Shown: piece after piece, positions 1 through 9,564 of the stretch
How the letters are laid out: each line of letters starts with the position of its first letter
Position numbering within the stretch: position 1 is the stretch's first letter
Assembly (NCBI RefSeq): GCF_963920925.1
Contig: NZ_CAWUDI010000001.1
Coordinates: 275,986 to 339,985, forward strand
Source of the DNA: Rivularia sp963920925
GTDB lineage: Bacteria > Cyanobacteriota > Cyanobacteriia > Cyanobacteriales > Nostocaceae
DNA: 64,000 bases
Direction: 5' to 3'
Notes under the pieces: model-generated
What the model saw: only the letters and a program-made list of their open reading frames with translations
The model's database searches: none
Told to the model about the DNA's origin: nothing
Translations under genes and position numbers: made by a program

Positions 1-1
1 T

Positions 2-2497
2 TTAAGTTTACTAACATATATCGGTATTAAAGACAAACTTTATGAGGAAATTGAATTTGTTTGTCAATTCTTTGGAGATGACATTCAACCCGGTCAAATT
101 CTAAAAGAAATTGAGAGTATTGAAAAAGCTGGTTATGTTCAGGTTAGAGGTTTATACGTTGAGGTCATTCCACCAATACTTGCAAATTCTCTAGCTGAGG
201 AATTGCTACAAAATAATTCATCCAAACTATTACTACTGTTTAATGAATTGAGTCAAGATGGACGTTCGCGTTTACTCCAAAGGCTAGCACAATTAAAACA
301 AGCAAAAATTTCTTGGTTCTGGAATGAGCTATTTAGTTCAAATGGTTTGCTCAGAGATTTAGAAACTGCACTTTCTAATGGACAAATATTGCGAGTAACA
401 GCCAGTGCAGTTCCAAACCAAGTTAAAAGACTTCTGAATGATTTGAAAAATCTAACTTTTGAAGAGCGTAAATCTATAATCTATTCAGAGAGAGATGCTT
501 TAGTATGGTCTATTGAAGAACTCATATTCCGTCAAGAAACAAGTCGTTCTGGAATACAATATTTAGGATTACTTGCTGAAACTGAGGTTGAAAATTATGG
601 AAGCAATAGCGTTGCTAGCAAATTCAGCCAATGTTTTCAGCCTTTTCATTCACAAATACCGCTATCACTTCAACGTAGACTAGAATTTTTTAAGACAATA
701 ATTGCGCCAGAATCTTCGGTTGAATCGCGCTTATTAGGTATTAAAGCAATTCAAACTATTCTTTATCGCTGGGTATATACATCTCTACGTGAAGAAAGTG
801 GAAATAAACCTATTGATTTGATGCCCAATGCTATAACTTGGGGTGAAGTGTGGAAATATCGTGAAGACTTATTAGAATTTTTAATAGAATTAGCTCAGTC
901 AGAAGAACCCAAAGTGGCTGAAGCAGCAAGTGTTGCTCTCCCAAATACAATTGCTGAATTTGCTTTACTCCAATTCCAATTCTCACCTGAGTTTACACTT
1001 AGAAAATTCAAAACTCTTGTCGATTGGGTGATAAATAATCAAGTAAATCTTTCTGTTTCCAAATTGGCTGATGCATTGGAATCTGTTTACAGTCATTATC
1101 AAACACAGAAGGAAAAAGATTGTGAAGAAAGATTTGCTCAGTGTGAAAGTTTTTTAGCACAAATCAAAAATTTAATTAATCAGCTGGATAAAGCCGATTT
1201 TGCATTAAGACTAAAAAGATGGGCAGGTAAATGGACTCCAGAACATACAAAATATGAAGTAGAACAAAATGGACAAACTGTATATAGAAAGGAAAAAGAA
1301 TCGCTAATCCTTGCTAAAGAAGTAATAGAAAAGCCAGAAATTTTAAGTGATGAACTTTTAGGATGGTTATGTTCAGCAGAAGCTCAAGGAGATGATTTTT
1401 GTTTTTGCCTTGGGAATGTAGATTCTGAACGAAAGTGGCTACCAAAAATTGAAGAAATAGGTACTAAAGATAAAGGTGAATTTGTTTTTTCTGCTTACTT
1501 TGGTGGTTTAGGTAAAGTTAACCGCTCATTTGTTAGCGAAAGACTCGATCAACTAACCAAAGCTTATGATGTGAAAGGTGAAGCGATTGTTAATGCTACT
1601 AAATATATTGGTGGTGATTTAGCAGGAGTTGAACGTGTAGAAAAACTGATTCACGAAAAACGTGTTCATCGTATCTATGTTGAACGAGTACTAAGTACTG
1701 GTAGGTGGTTTCATAGATTAACTTCTAATGATTGTTTGCGTCTTCTTAAAGCAATTGCAGGTTTAGAACTAGAAAATGTAGCAGCAGTTATTGATTTTGT
1801 TTTTATGTGGCTGCATAACCAACAATCTCTGGAAAGTGAGCTTGCAGAGTTTGTATGGCAGTGTCTAGAAGCTCCAAATAAGTCATATATTGATGAATAT
1901 AAATGTGACCAAATTGCTTGTAAGTTAGTAAACTTCAATATTGAACGTGGCTTCACTTTGTTAGAAACACTTTTGGAGAAGCTATTAGTTTTACCTTATG
2001 AATTAAGATATTGGAATCCTATTAACTACTATAAACAAAGAGAATTTTGGGAATTTTTATATCAAGCGGATAAGAAACGTGCTGTTCGCATGGTTCTATC
2101 TTCTGGAGTAGCAGAAATGTCACGAAATTATATAATTACACGTCATATTTCCGCAGTCGTTAACCAACAAACTGACTGTGATTTACTTTTAGAATTTGCT
2201 TTAGAAAATGAAAAGCAAGCAGAGTTGGTTTGTTCAATTTTGTCGGGTTCTAAACCCAATTTTTGGTTTATCACTTTCAATATATTAGAAAAATATCCCG
2301 ACAGTACTGAAATTAGATACATCTTATCTGATATGGCTTTAGACAATTGCTGTCATGGAAATGTACTTGATAAATTGCAAGAGCATAGCCAAAGAATTGA
2401 AAAACTACTGAACAATGTTACAACTCCATCTGCTGCTTTTGAATGGCTTGAAGAACTTTTAGAACGTGTAAACAATTTTATACAGAGAGAAAAATAA
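2..2497 (+). CDS. Large helical protein, C-terminal part of a probable STAND-like NTPase (5' end outside window)
   Basis: The reading frame is open from the first bases of the window to the TAA at 2495, so this is the last 831 residues of a longer protein; an internal CTG/ATG should not be taken as the true start. The visible part begins with a winged-helix-like segment (motif AGYVQVRGLYVEVIP) followed by about 750 residues of leucine-rich, mainly alpha-helical sequence without Walker motifs, membrane segments or a catalytic signature. This arrangement, a winged helix leading into a long helical-repeat tail, is typical of the C-terminal half of large STAND/NACHT-type ATPases used as sensors in bacterial defence or signalling. 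That family placement is inference, since the ATPase half would lie upstream. Codon use is AT-rich. It converges on the molybdopterin oxidoreductase gene with 61 bp between them and no clear terminator. Confidence 0.6.
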   Translation, partial: LSLLTYIGIKDKLYEEIEFVCQFFGDDIQPGQILKEIESIEKAGYVQVRGLYVEVIPPILANSLAEELLQNNSSKLLLLFNELSQDGRSRLLQRLAQLKQAKISWFWNELFSSNGLLRDLETALSNGQILRVTASAVPNQVKRLLNDLKNLTFEERKSIIYSERDALVWSIEELIFRQETSRSGIQYLGLLAETEVENYGSNSVASKFSQCFQPFHSQIPLSLQRRLEFFKTIIAPESSVESRLLGIKAIQTILYRWVYTSLREESGNKPIDLMPNAITWGEVWKYREDLLEFLIELAQSEEPKVAEAASVALPNTIAEFALLQFQFSPEFTLRKFKTLVDWVINNQVNLSVSKLADALESVYSHYQTQKEKDCEERFAQCESFLAQIKNLINQLDKADFALRLKRWAGKWTPEHTKYEVEQNGQTVYRKEKESLILAKEVIEKPEILSDELLGWLCSAEAQGDDFCFCLGNVDSERKWLPKIEEIGTKDKGEFVFSAYFGGLGKVNRSFVSERLDQLTKAYDVKGEAIVNATKYIGGDLAGVERVEKLIHEKRVHRIYVERVLSTGRWFHRLTSNDCLRLLKAIAGLELENVAAVIDFVFMWLHNQQSLESELAEFVWQCLEAPNKSYIDEYKCDQIACKLVNFNIERGFTLLETLLEKLLVLPYELRYWNPINYYKQREFWEFLYQADKKRAVRMVLSSGVAEMSRNYIITRHISAVVNQQTDCDLLLEFALENEKQAELVCSILSGSKPNFWFITFNILEKYPDSTEIRYILSDMALDNCCHGNVLDKLQEHSQRIEKLLNNVTTPSAAFEWLEELLERVNNFIQREK

Positions 2498-2558
2498 ACT
2501 ATATAAGCTGAATATTTTTTAACTTATTTAAAATACGCAGTAAAATATAACCACATCA

Positions 2559-4817
2559 TTATTTATAAACCAAAACCGGAACTCTCTTAAAAGCCGGAGT
2601 ACCACAACGCTCTTCAACTTCCGCTTTAAAAATAACGTTAACTTCCGGATAAAACATCACTCCCGCACCTTCACGCACTTCTCCAAAAATAATTTCTACA
2701 TTCTCTAATTCCCCCACATTTCCTTTCACAGTTACCCGCTGATGTTGCTCAAAACCAGCTTTTTCAACGTCATTTTTATTCATCAAAATACAGTTTCTAT
2801 GCGGTATTCCCCGATATTTATCTTCAGTTTGATAAACCACCGTATTATGTTGAGCGTAACTACGTCCGGTCATTAATGCGACAACTATTCCTTGCGTACT
2901 TTCGGCAACTTTAAAGTCTTTTATTTCTGGAAGCTTTAATATAGGTAATGGTGTAACAAACATTTTAGCTTTACCGGAAGCTGTAGAAAATTTAGGACTT
3001 TTTAAAATCCTGCCGCTAATGGTAAATTCTTCTTCTGTTTCGTCAATTTCGCCTATTTTTTCGTATCCGGGAATTGTTTGAGCTATCAATTCTCTGACGT
3101 ATTTTGTATCTTGTAATTTACGCCAGTTGACGGGATATTCTCCATGTATTCGATATGCTAATTCGGTTAAAAAGTCTACTTCTGAAATTAAATCGGCTTT
3201 TTTGAGATGGGTTTCTCCTTCATCGTTGAGTCGAACAAAGTTATTACCGGATTCAACTGTGGTTTTATGGGGATTTTCAAAGCGGTTAAAGACGGGAATA
3301 ATAATTGTATTTTGATTAGCTAATCCATTAAAATGACCGAGGTTTGGTTTTGTTGCTAAATAAATGATGGTTTCAATTTTATTTAGCGCTCGTTTTACTT
3401 TATTCAAATCGGGATTAGCAGCATATAAATTACCACCGACGCAAATTAATGTATCAACTTTTCCAGCGTCAGCGGCTTCAATTAAAGCGTGGGTGTCGTA
3501 TCCTTTGACTTTACTTAAAGAACGACCTAATAATTTTTCTAATGCTTGTTGAATTTCTTTTTTCAATCTTACCGTGACACCCATCGAGCCAAAACCTTGG
3601 ACGTTTGAATGTCCCCGTATTGGCATGACTCCGGTTCCTTCTTTGCCAATATTACCAGTCATTAAAGCGGTATTGACAATGCTATAGATATTATCAACAC
3701 TGTTTTTTTGTTGAGTAATACCCATAGCCCAAGCAAATACAACTTTTTGCGAGTTAATAATTATATTTGCAGCGGTTTCTATTTCAATTTGAGAGACACC
3801 GCAAGTTGAAATAATGGTTTCCCAATCTGTATTTTCAAGGTGACTAATTACTGCTTGCCAATCTTCCGTATAAGCTTGTAAAAACTCGTTTTGAATCTTA
3901 CCTTTTTCCAATAAAGCCTTTTGAATTCCCGTAAATAATGCCACATCGCTACCGGGAATCGGCTGTAAATAAATTGAAGCGATATCGGAACCTGTAAGCA
4001 GCGACTTTACAAAAGCAGGAGAAGCAAATTTAACTAAACCGACTTCTTTCATCGGATTAATTACAATTACCTTACCACCGCGATCGCGCAGTTTAATCAA
4101 TTCATTCATCAACCGGGGATGATTGTAAGCAGCATTGGAACCCGCTAACACAATGCAATCTGCTTGTTTCAAACTTTCCAAACTAACAACAGAAGTACCA
4201 GTTCCCAAAGTTTGTTTTAATCCAAAACTTGAAGGAGCGTGACACAAATCCGAACAGTCAGCTAAGTTATTAGAACCCAAAGTTCTCATCATCAGCTGTA
4301 ATAAAAATGCTGCTTCGTTGGATGAACGTCCGGAACTGTAAGAAGCTACTCTTTCGGGGGTTTTAGCAAAAGCTGTTTCACAAATACTATAAATTTCATC
4401 CCAAGTAATGCGTTCGTAATGCGATGAGCCAGAACGTAAAATTACAGGGAAATTCCATCTTCCCAATCTATCTGCTTCTCGTGACGTAAGTTGCTGTAAT
4501 TGTTCAATATTTCGTTGCTCAAAAAACTGTTTGGGAATCGCAGGTTGAATTTCTGCTGAGATTGACTCAACACTCTTCATACAGCGCTGTAACTTTTCCC
4601 CTTCTTCATTAGTAAAACCACCTTTTTGTCCACCTGTACCCCAAGCACAGGATAAACAAGCGCTTTTATGCAATAGAGTTTTCCAAAGTTTAGCTCCTTC
4701 CGGTGACAAGGTATGTTCAGCCCAATATCCGATAATAGGTAAACCTCCACCCATTTCCGGTGTATCTGTATTATCAAAAAAAGGAGGAGATTTTGGATAG
4801 GAATTATCTTTATTCAT
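2559..4817 (-). CDS. FdhF/YdeP-family molybdopterin oxidoreductase
   Basis: The 752-residue protein matches the usual length (about 750-770) of the YdeP/FdhF-like branch of the molybdopterin oxidoreductase superfamily, relatives of formate dehydrogenase alpha subunits. Near the N-terminus is the characteristic segment ACLSCAWGTGG (Cys54 and Cys57) followed by the conserved LQRCMKSVESISAEIQP stretch. Next come the molybdopterin-binding core (SSGRSSNEAAFL; DCSDLCHAPSS; VINPMKEVGL) and a C-terminal molydopterin-dinucleotide-binding domain (ALMTGRSYAQHN). The full N-terminal four-cysteine 4Fe-4S motif of classical formate dehydrogenases is not present, as usual for YdeP. No signal peptide is visible, so it is probably cytoplasmic. 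I chose the ATG at 4817 over an in-frame TTG four codons upstream. The substrate is unknown; E. coli YdeP is linked to acid resistance. No electron-transfer partner or fdhD is adjacent. Confidence 0.88.
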   Translation of the reverse strand: MNKDNSYPKSPPFFDNTDTPEMGGGLPIIGYWAEHTLSPEGAKLWKTLLHKSACLSCAWGTGGQKGGFTNEEGEKLQRCMKSVESISAEIQPAIPKQFFEQRNIEQLQQLTSREADRLGRWNFPVILRSGSSHYERITWDEIYSICETAFAKTPERVASYSSGRSSNEAAFLLQLMMRTLGSNNLADCSDLCHAPSSFGLKQTLGTGTSVVSLESLKQADCIVLAGSNAAYNHPRLMNELIKLRDRGGKVIVINPMKEVGLVKFASPAFVKSLLTGSDIASIYLQPIPGSDVALFTGIQKALLEKGKIQNEFLQAYTEDWQAVISHLENTDWETIISTCGVSQIEIETAANIIINSQKVVFAWAMGITQQKNSVDNIYSIVNTALMTGNIGKEGTGVMPIRGHSNVQGFGSMGVTVRLKKEIQQALEKLLGRSLSKVKGYDTHALIEAADAGKVDTLICVGGNLYAANPDLNKVKRALNKIETIIYLATKPNLGHFNGLANQNTIIIPVFNRFENPHKTTVESGNNFVRLNDEGETHLKKADLISEVDFLTELAYRIHGEYPVNWRKLQDTKYVRELIAQTIPGYEKIGEIDETEEEFTISGRILKSPKFSTASGKAKMFVTPLPILKLPEIKDFKVAESTQGIVVALMTGRSYAQHNTVVYQTEDKYRGIPHRNCILMNKNDVEKAGFEQHQRVTVKGNVGELENVEIIFGEVREGAGVMFYPEVNVIFKAEVEERCGTPAFKRVPVLVYK

Positions 4818-5139
4818 AGAATTTACCAATGATAAGAATAGGTGGGTATTTATTCTGTTTTAAATGAATTGTTTAGTTTAGCCAAAATTTGATAAAAGAT
4901 TATTGATGAGCAAACCTTAATTTCATTTTATCAATAGATTTGGAATTGGAAAGATTTATATTTTCAGTCCATTTTAATAGACTTATGCTATTAGATTGTC
5001 GTTTGTAAATTTAAGGTAATTAAAACAAAATCGAATAAGGATTAAATTATTTTGAAGAAACATTTACTAAATTTATTCTGCTGTATATAAAAACTTTTAC
5101 CTGTGAACATCAAAATATAACTAAATTTTAAAAATAATC
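4818..5139. other. Intergenic, AT-rich
   Basis: About 320 bp between the divergently transcribed molybdopterin oxidoreductase and Uma2 remnant. It is very AT-rich and must hold both promoters, but I see no coding fragment, tandem repeat or strong inverted repeat. Confidence 0.5.
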
Positions 5140-5702
5140 ATGGCCACAATTCCTAATTATCAATACATGACACCCCAGGAATATCTAGACTGGGAAGAAA
5201 AACAGCCGCTCAAATACGAATATATTGACGGTGAAGTTTTCGCTATGACGGGGGGAACCCTTGCCCACAATGATGTTGCTTTAAATTTAGCATCTGCTCT
5301 CAAAAATCATGTTAGAGGGAAAGGCTGTAAAGTACAGATGGCTGATGCAAAACTAGGTGTATCAGAAAATGGCCCTTATCACTACCCAGATGTGATGGTA
5401 AGTTGCAATGAAAAAGATAAACGCGCTACAAAAGTTATTTATCATCCTTGTTTAATTGTCGAAGTTCTTTCTCCTAGTACCGAAGGAATTGATAGAGGAA
5501 AAAAATTTCAACTGTAAAAGAATATGTTTTAATTAGCGCAGAACAAATCATGGTGGAATGTTTCCGACTCAATGATAAAGGTTTGTGGGAACTATACACC
5601 TATAATCAAGGTGATGAAATTGATTTAACAAGCGTTGATTTTAAATTCCCTATGGAATTACTTTATGAAGATGTAATGTTTGAAAATGCCAAATCAAATT
5701 AA
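5140..5702 (+). pseudogene. Uma2-family (DUF820) nuclease-like gene, broken by an internal deletion
   Basis: The first 125 codons encode a typical cyanobacterial Uma2/DUF820 protein of the restriction-endonuclease-like fold: start MATIPNYQYMTPQEYLDWEE, then KYEYIDGEVFAMTGGT, PDVMVSC and PCLIVEVLSPSTEG, carrying the expected Asp and Glu of the PD-(D/E)XK-like site. After RGKKFQ the frame meets a stop at 5515. The missing C-terminus is immediately downstream in another frame (VKEYVLISAEQIMVECFRLN, running to a TAA at 5700). About 20 nt encoding the usual linker between KKFQ and VKEY appears to be deleted with loss of frame. A full copy would be about 190 residues, the family norm. Uma2 genes are present in dozens of copies in such genomes, and decay of individual copies is common. 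The deletion could also be an assembly error. A strong terminator follows at 5710. Confidence 0.85.
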
Positions 5703-5709
5703 CCTAATA

Positions 5710-5743
5710 AAAACGCCTTCCGAGCAATCGAGAGGCGTTTTTT
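5710..5743 (+). terminator. Rho-independent terminator
   Basis: A stem AAAACGCCT / AGGCGTTTT with a 14-nt loop ends in a run of T. It sits 8 bp after the Uma2 remnant. Because the arms carry A and T runs it can act in both directions, which would also stop menF transcription arriving from the right. Confidence 0.85.
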
Positions 5744-5782
5744 GCCGCGTCTGAAAACTACAGACTGTTAACTGCTAACTGT

Positions 5783-7204
5783 TCAAGTCAATGCTTTCAA
5801 CAATGCCTGTAATTTGAGTTGAATTTCTGCAAACTCTTTTTCTGGATCGGAACCGGGTACAATACCAGCACCGGCATAAAGCAGGGATGATTGGCTGTTG
5901 TTGTCGATTAGTGCGGAACGAATTCCGACGACAAATTCACAGTTACCTTCGGAATCTATCCAACCCAAAGGTGCTGCATATAAGCCTCTCTCAAAAGTTT
6001 CATAACGCCGTATTTCCTGACAAGCAATTTCGGGTGCAACACCGGCTACTGCTGGTGTAGGATGCAGTTGAGCGACTATTTGCAAAGGATGCACGTTACG
6101 AGGCACTTTCGCGGCAATCGGTGTCCACAAATGCTGAATATTTGATAACTGTCGCAATCTAGGTGTTGAAACCTGCGGTAATAAGCCTAAACTGAGCAAC
6201 CTTTGAGTAATAAAATCAATTACTAAAGAATGTTCGTGTCTTTCTTTGTCGCTGTTGAGTAAAATATTAGCTATTTTTGCGTCTTCTGCGGGTGTTTTCC
6301 CCCTGGCTGCGCTTCCAGCTAAAGCATCGGTAGTTAATTTTCGATTGTGAATTGCAATCAATGTTTCTGGAGAAGCACCAATAAAGTTTTGTCCTTTGCC
6401 ATTGCTTGTAGAAAATATACAGCAGTTAGGATGTAGCTGTCGTAGATTATTTAATGATTTAAACAAGTTTAATGGAGCGATCAATTGAATGTTTAAAGCA
6501 TCCGCTAAAACAATTTTACTATAATCACCTTTACCAATATCTTCTAATGCTGATAATACCGATTGTTTAAATTTACTAGATTTCGCGATCGAGTTTTTAA
6601 TAAATTTAGGTTTGGAATCATTTAAGCTGATAAAATCATATTTTAAATTATTAATATCTGTAATTTTATCCCACAAACTTTTTAGATAATTTTCTATATT
6701 AAAATCCGCATCAATTAGAATATTTGCCCTTAATATACAGCGTTCGTCTTTACGAGTAATTTGCAAATTAGGTAAAAAAATGGTAGCTGGAGAAAAAGGA
6801 TAGTTTTGTTGAAGATTTGTATCAAAAAAACTAAAGCTGCAAAAAAATGCCGGGTTTGCAAAAGAATTATTTACATTGCAAAAATTAACTATTCTACTGA
6901 GATTATACCTGATAAACTTTTCAGCTTCAGAAAAACGTCCTTTGCCTTTAACTTCAAATTTTGTTACCGCACCAATAGCAGCAATAGCTTGTTTTTTGCT
7001 AGGGCTTTCCCAGTAGAAATTAAGCCGATCGATTGTAGCTAGTTTCTGGAAGACAACCAAAGGATCTACCGAGTCAATATAAACGGCAATACTAGCTATT
7101 TGCGTGCAATTATTCTTAATACAATATGCTTGTTTTTTTTCAAGAAATTGGTATAGCTCTTGATTAGATATAAAAAACTTGGCAGAACATGGTGAAACTG
7201 TCAT
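5783..7204 (-). CDS. menF: Isochorismate synthase MenF
   Basis: Converts chorismate to isochorismate, the first committed step of phylloquinone (vitamin K1) synthesis for photosystem I. The 473-residue protein has the chorismate-binding fold in its C-terminal half, with the segments LAGSAARGKTPAEDAKIA, NSDKERHEHSLVIDFI, HPTPAVAGVAPE and YAGAGIVPGSDPEKEF that shape the Mg/chorismate site in MenF, EntC and TrpE. The N-terminal 200 residues are poorly conserved, as usual for cyanobacterial MenF. I start at the ATG at 7204 (MTVSPCSAKFF); a TTG three codons upstream is also possible. The gene diverges from menA with a 306-bp shared upstream region, and lies within 4 kb of menC and menE, which supports a phylloquinone rather than a salicylate or siderophore role. 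Confidence 0.93.
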   Translation of the reverse strand: MTVSPCSAKFFISNQELYQFLEKKQAYCIKNNCTQIASIAVYIDSVDPLVVFQKLATIDRLNFYWESPSKKQAIAAIGAVTKFEVKGKGRFSEAEKFIRYNLSRIVNFCNVNNSFANPAFFCSFSFFDTNLQQNYPFSPATIFLPNLQITRKDERCILRANILIDADFNIENYLKSLWDKITDINNLKYDFISLNDSKPKFIKNSIAKSSKFKQSVLSALEDIGKGDYSKIVLADALNIQLIAPLNLFKSLNNLRQLHPNCCIFSTSNGKGQNFIGASPETLIAIHNRKLTTDALAGSAARGKTPAEDAKIANILLNSDKERHEHSLVIDFITQRLLSLGLLPQVSTPRLRQLSNIQHLWTPIAAKVPRNVHPLQIVAQLHPTPAVAGVAPEIACQEIRRYETFERGLYAAPLGWIDSEGNCEFVVGIRSALIDNNSQSSLLYAGAGIVPGSDPEKEFAEIQLKLQALLKALT

Positions 7205-7510
7205 GGATCTCAATTAGGGTAAATTTTTTTGAAGTTTTCTTCCTAAAGCATCATGAATCGTGGTCGTATTTCTACAGGTAGCACATTCAGACGCTGTTTT
7301 GCCAGCTAGCCAAGGAGGCTCGTCAACCTTGATGGTAAAAACCTCCTTAACTGCTTCGAGTGTAGATTTTACAGGAGCTTTCGCTCTAAATACAGCCCTG
7401 TTGGACAAGGGATGTAGGAAAGAGGGAGAACTGGCAAAACAACAGCTATGAAGGGTGCGCTTGCGGCTTTGTGCCGGAAGAATATTTGGCAGTTTCATTG
7501 ATTGCGACTG
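7205..7510. promoter_or_regulatory. Shared upstream region of divergent menF and menA
   Basis: About 306 bp separate the two start codons. The region contains an inverted repeat AAGGAGG (7312-7318) / CCTCCTT (7342-7348). Open frames exist on both strands; the minus-strand one (7214-7498) contains a CATC motif but resembles nothing I recognise. Whether it is a leader, a gene fragment or non-coding cannot be settled here. No clear sigma-70 promoter was identified. Confidence 0.4.
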
Positions 7511-8407
7511 ATGACTACAAAGCTGATTTTATATCCGAACTTAAAGTTATGGATGGCGGCGATAAAACCGCCAATGTATTGCGTTGCGATTATGCCGATT
7601 TGGGTAGGAACTGCTGTCGCTTTTGCAGAAAAAAAGGTGCTTCATGCAGCTGTTTTTTGCACGTTTTTAGCTGCTGCGATTTTGATTGTTGCCTGGGAAA
7701 ATTTGAGTAATGATGTCTTCGATTCTGATACGGGAATTGATCTTAATAAACATCATTCTCTAGTTAATTTGACGGGCAATAGACAATTAATCTTTTGGCT
7801 GGGAAATTGCTTTCTAAGTCTAGGATTGCTGGGAATACTAACAATTTGTTGGTGGCAACAAGACTTAACTTTAATTGGAATAATTTTGCTATGTTGCGGT
7901 TTAGGATATCTGTATCAAGGACCTCCTTTCCGCTTAGGCTATCAAGGTTTAGGAGAAATACTTTGCTTTTTCGCCTTTGGTCCTTTGGGAGTAGCAGCAG
8001 GATATTACAGTCAAACTCAAAGTTGGTCTTTAACGAGTTTAGCCGCTTCTTTAATCGTTGGTATTCCCACGACTTTGATATTATTTTGTTCCCACTTTCA
8101 TCAAGTCAAAGACGATTTAGCAGCAGGAAAACTTTCCCCAATTGTTCGTCTGGGAACCCAAAGAGGTTCGCAAGTTTTAAATTGGTTAACAGGCAGTATT
8201 TACGCGCTGATATTGTTATTTATACTTTGCGGAATTTTTCCATTATGGACGCTTTTAAGTTGGTTTAGCTTACCTTTTGCTGCAAAACTATGTAACCACG
8301 TCGCCGAAAACCACAACCAACCCCTTAAAATTAGTAACTCCAAATTTATCGCGATCGCAATGCAATTTTGGTGCTGTTTGCTATTAGGATTCGGGTTTGT
8401 TTTGTGA
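7511..8407 (+). CDS. menA: 1,4-dihydroxy-2-naphthoate phytyltransferase MenA
   Basis: A UbiA-family prenyltransferase that joins the phytyl tail to 1,4-dihydroxy-2-naphthoate in the membrane, giving demethylphylloquinone. The 298-residue protein has about eight or nine hydrophobic segments. It carries the two Asp-rich motifs of the family: NDVFDSDTGID near residue 70 and the second, HQVKDDLAAGK, near residue 198; both coordinate Mg-diphosphate. The N-terminus LKLWMAAIKPPMYCVAIMP is typical of cyanobacterial MenA (slr1518-like). I use the ATG at 7511; a TTG three codons earlier is in frame. It heads the run menA-menC-menE on the plus strand, 164 bp before menC with a tandem heptamer repeat in the gap. 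Confidence 0.93.
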   Translation: MTTKLILYPNLKLWMAAIKPPMYCVAIMPIWVGTAVAFAEKKVLHAAVFCTFLAAAILIVAWENLSNDVFDSDTGIDLNKHHSLVNLTGNRQLIFWLGNCFLSLGLLGILTICWWQQDLTLIGIILLCCGLGYLYQGPPFRLGYQGLGEILCFFAFGPLGVAAGYYSQTQSWSLTSLAASLIVGIPTTLILFCSHFHQVKDDLAAGKLSPIVRLGTQRGSQVLNWLTGSIYALILLFILCGIFPLWTLLSWFSLPFAAKLCNHVAENHNQPLKISNSKFIAIAMQFWCCLLLGFGFVL

Positions 8408-8501
8408 ATCAGTGAGCAGTTATCAATTATCAATTAAATATGGAGCATGGGAGATGGGGAGACAAGGGGACAAGGAGACAAGGAGAAATTTAATTTATTA
8501 A

Positions 8502-8543
8502 TTCCTAACTCCTAACTCCTAACTCCTAACTCCTAACTCCTAA
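8502..8543. repeat. Heptameric short tandem repeat (AACTCCT)n
   Basis: About six consecutive copies of the heptamer AACTCCT between menA and menC. This is a cyanobacterial STRR of a type that recurs across the window (for example near 31330, 37355 and 49610). Confidence 0.9.
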
Positions 8544-8571
8544 TTTTCAATCTAAAATCCAAAATCGCTTG

Positions 8572-9564
8572 ATGGTTTACCAATTTGAATTTCGTTCTTA
8601 TCGTCGCAAATTTGCAACTCCTTTAAAAACATCTCACGGTATTTGGGAAAGTCGGGATGGTGTTATTATTCGTCTTCAGGATGAAAATGGGAAAGTTGGA
8701 TGGGGAGAAATTGCTCCGATTAGTTGGTTTGGCTCGGAAACTATTCAACAAGCGGTTTCATTTTGTCGGCAATTATCAAACGAAATTACCGATGAAAAGA
8801 TTTTCTCGATTCCTGATAGATTGCCAACTTGTCAATTTGGGTTTGAGTCAGCACGAGAAACCATCGAACAAAATAATTCTGCTGCAAAGCTTTCTCAAAA
8901 TCTTACTAAGAGCGTTTTATTACCTGCTGGTAAAGCAGCTTTGAGTCAATGGCGAAATGTATGGGATATCGGCTCTCATAGTTTTAAATGGAAAATCGGC
9001 GTTTATCCGGTTGCAGAAGAAGTTTTTATTTTTGACTTACTTGCTGGAGAATTACCTGCTTTTACAAAACTGCGACTGGATGCGAATGCTGGTTTAAACT
9101 ACCACGAAGCTGAGATTTGGCTGCAAAAATGCGATGATATCAATATAAATAATGATATTGATTTAGAAATCGAATTTATTGAGCAACCGCTTTCGGTAGA
9201 TAGATTTTCACAAATGTTGGAATTGAGTCGTAATTACGCTACGAAAATAGCTTTAGATGAATCTGTAGCTACACTCGAACAACTTCAAAGCTGTTATGAA
9301 AAAGGTTGGCGAGGAATTTTTGTTATCAAAGCCGGTATAATTGGCTCGCCATCACGTTTACGCGAATTTTGCCTTACTCATAAAATTGATACTGTATTTT
9401 CATCAGTTTTTGAAACCAGTATTGGCAGAAAAGCCGCATTATCATTAGCTGCTGAATTATCGCCACAAAAAAGAGCAGTAGGTTTTGGTGTCAATCATTT
9501 CTTTGCAGAAAACGAGCAAATTTGTTTGGATAATTTATGGAAGAATACTTCACATATTTTGTAA
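8572..9564 (+). CDS. menC: o-Succinylbenzoate synthase MenC
   Basis: Dehydrates SHCHC to o-succinylbenzoate in the phylloquinone pathway. It is an enolase-superfamily protein of 330 residues, within the usual range. The barrel carries the full catalytic set: the KxK motif in HSFKWKIG, metal ligands Asp in LRLDANAG, Glu in EFIEQPL and Asp in IALDESVA, and the opposite-face Lys in FVIKAGIIG. The start is the ATG at 8572 (MVYQFEFRSYRRKF), one codon after an in-frame TTG. Its 3' end overlaps the start of menE by 28 bp, indicating co-transcription and probable translational coupling. Confidence 0.93.
   Translation: MVYQFEFRSYRRKFATPLKTSHGIWESRDGVIIRLQDENGKVGWGEIAPISWFGSETIQQAVSFCRQLSNEITDEKIFSIPDRLPTCQFGFESARETIEQNNSAAKLSQNLTKSVLLPAGKAALSQWRNVWDIGSHSFKWKIGVYPVAEEVFIFDLLAGELPAFTKLRLDANAGLNYHEAEIWLQKCDDININNDIDLEIEFIEQPLSVDRFSQMLELSRNYATKIALDESVATLEQLQSCYEKGWRGIFVIKAGIIGSPSRLREFCLTHKIDTVFSSVFETSIGRKAALSLAAELSPQKRAVGFGVNHFFAENEQICLDNLWKNTSHIL

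Noticed and set aside
7214..7498. 94-codon minus-strand frame with CATC motif upstream of menF
   Set aside because: No recognisable family, lies wholly in the divergent promoter region, and codon use is unlike neighbours; treated as part of the regulatory region.
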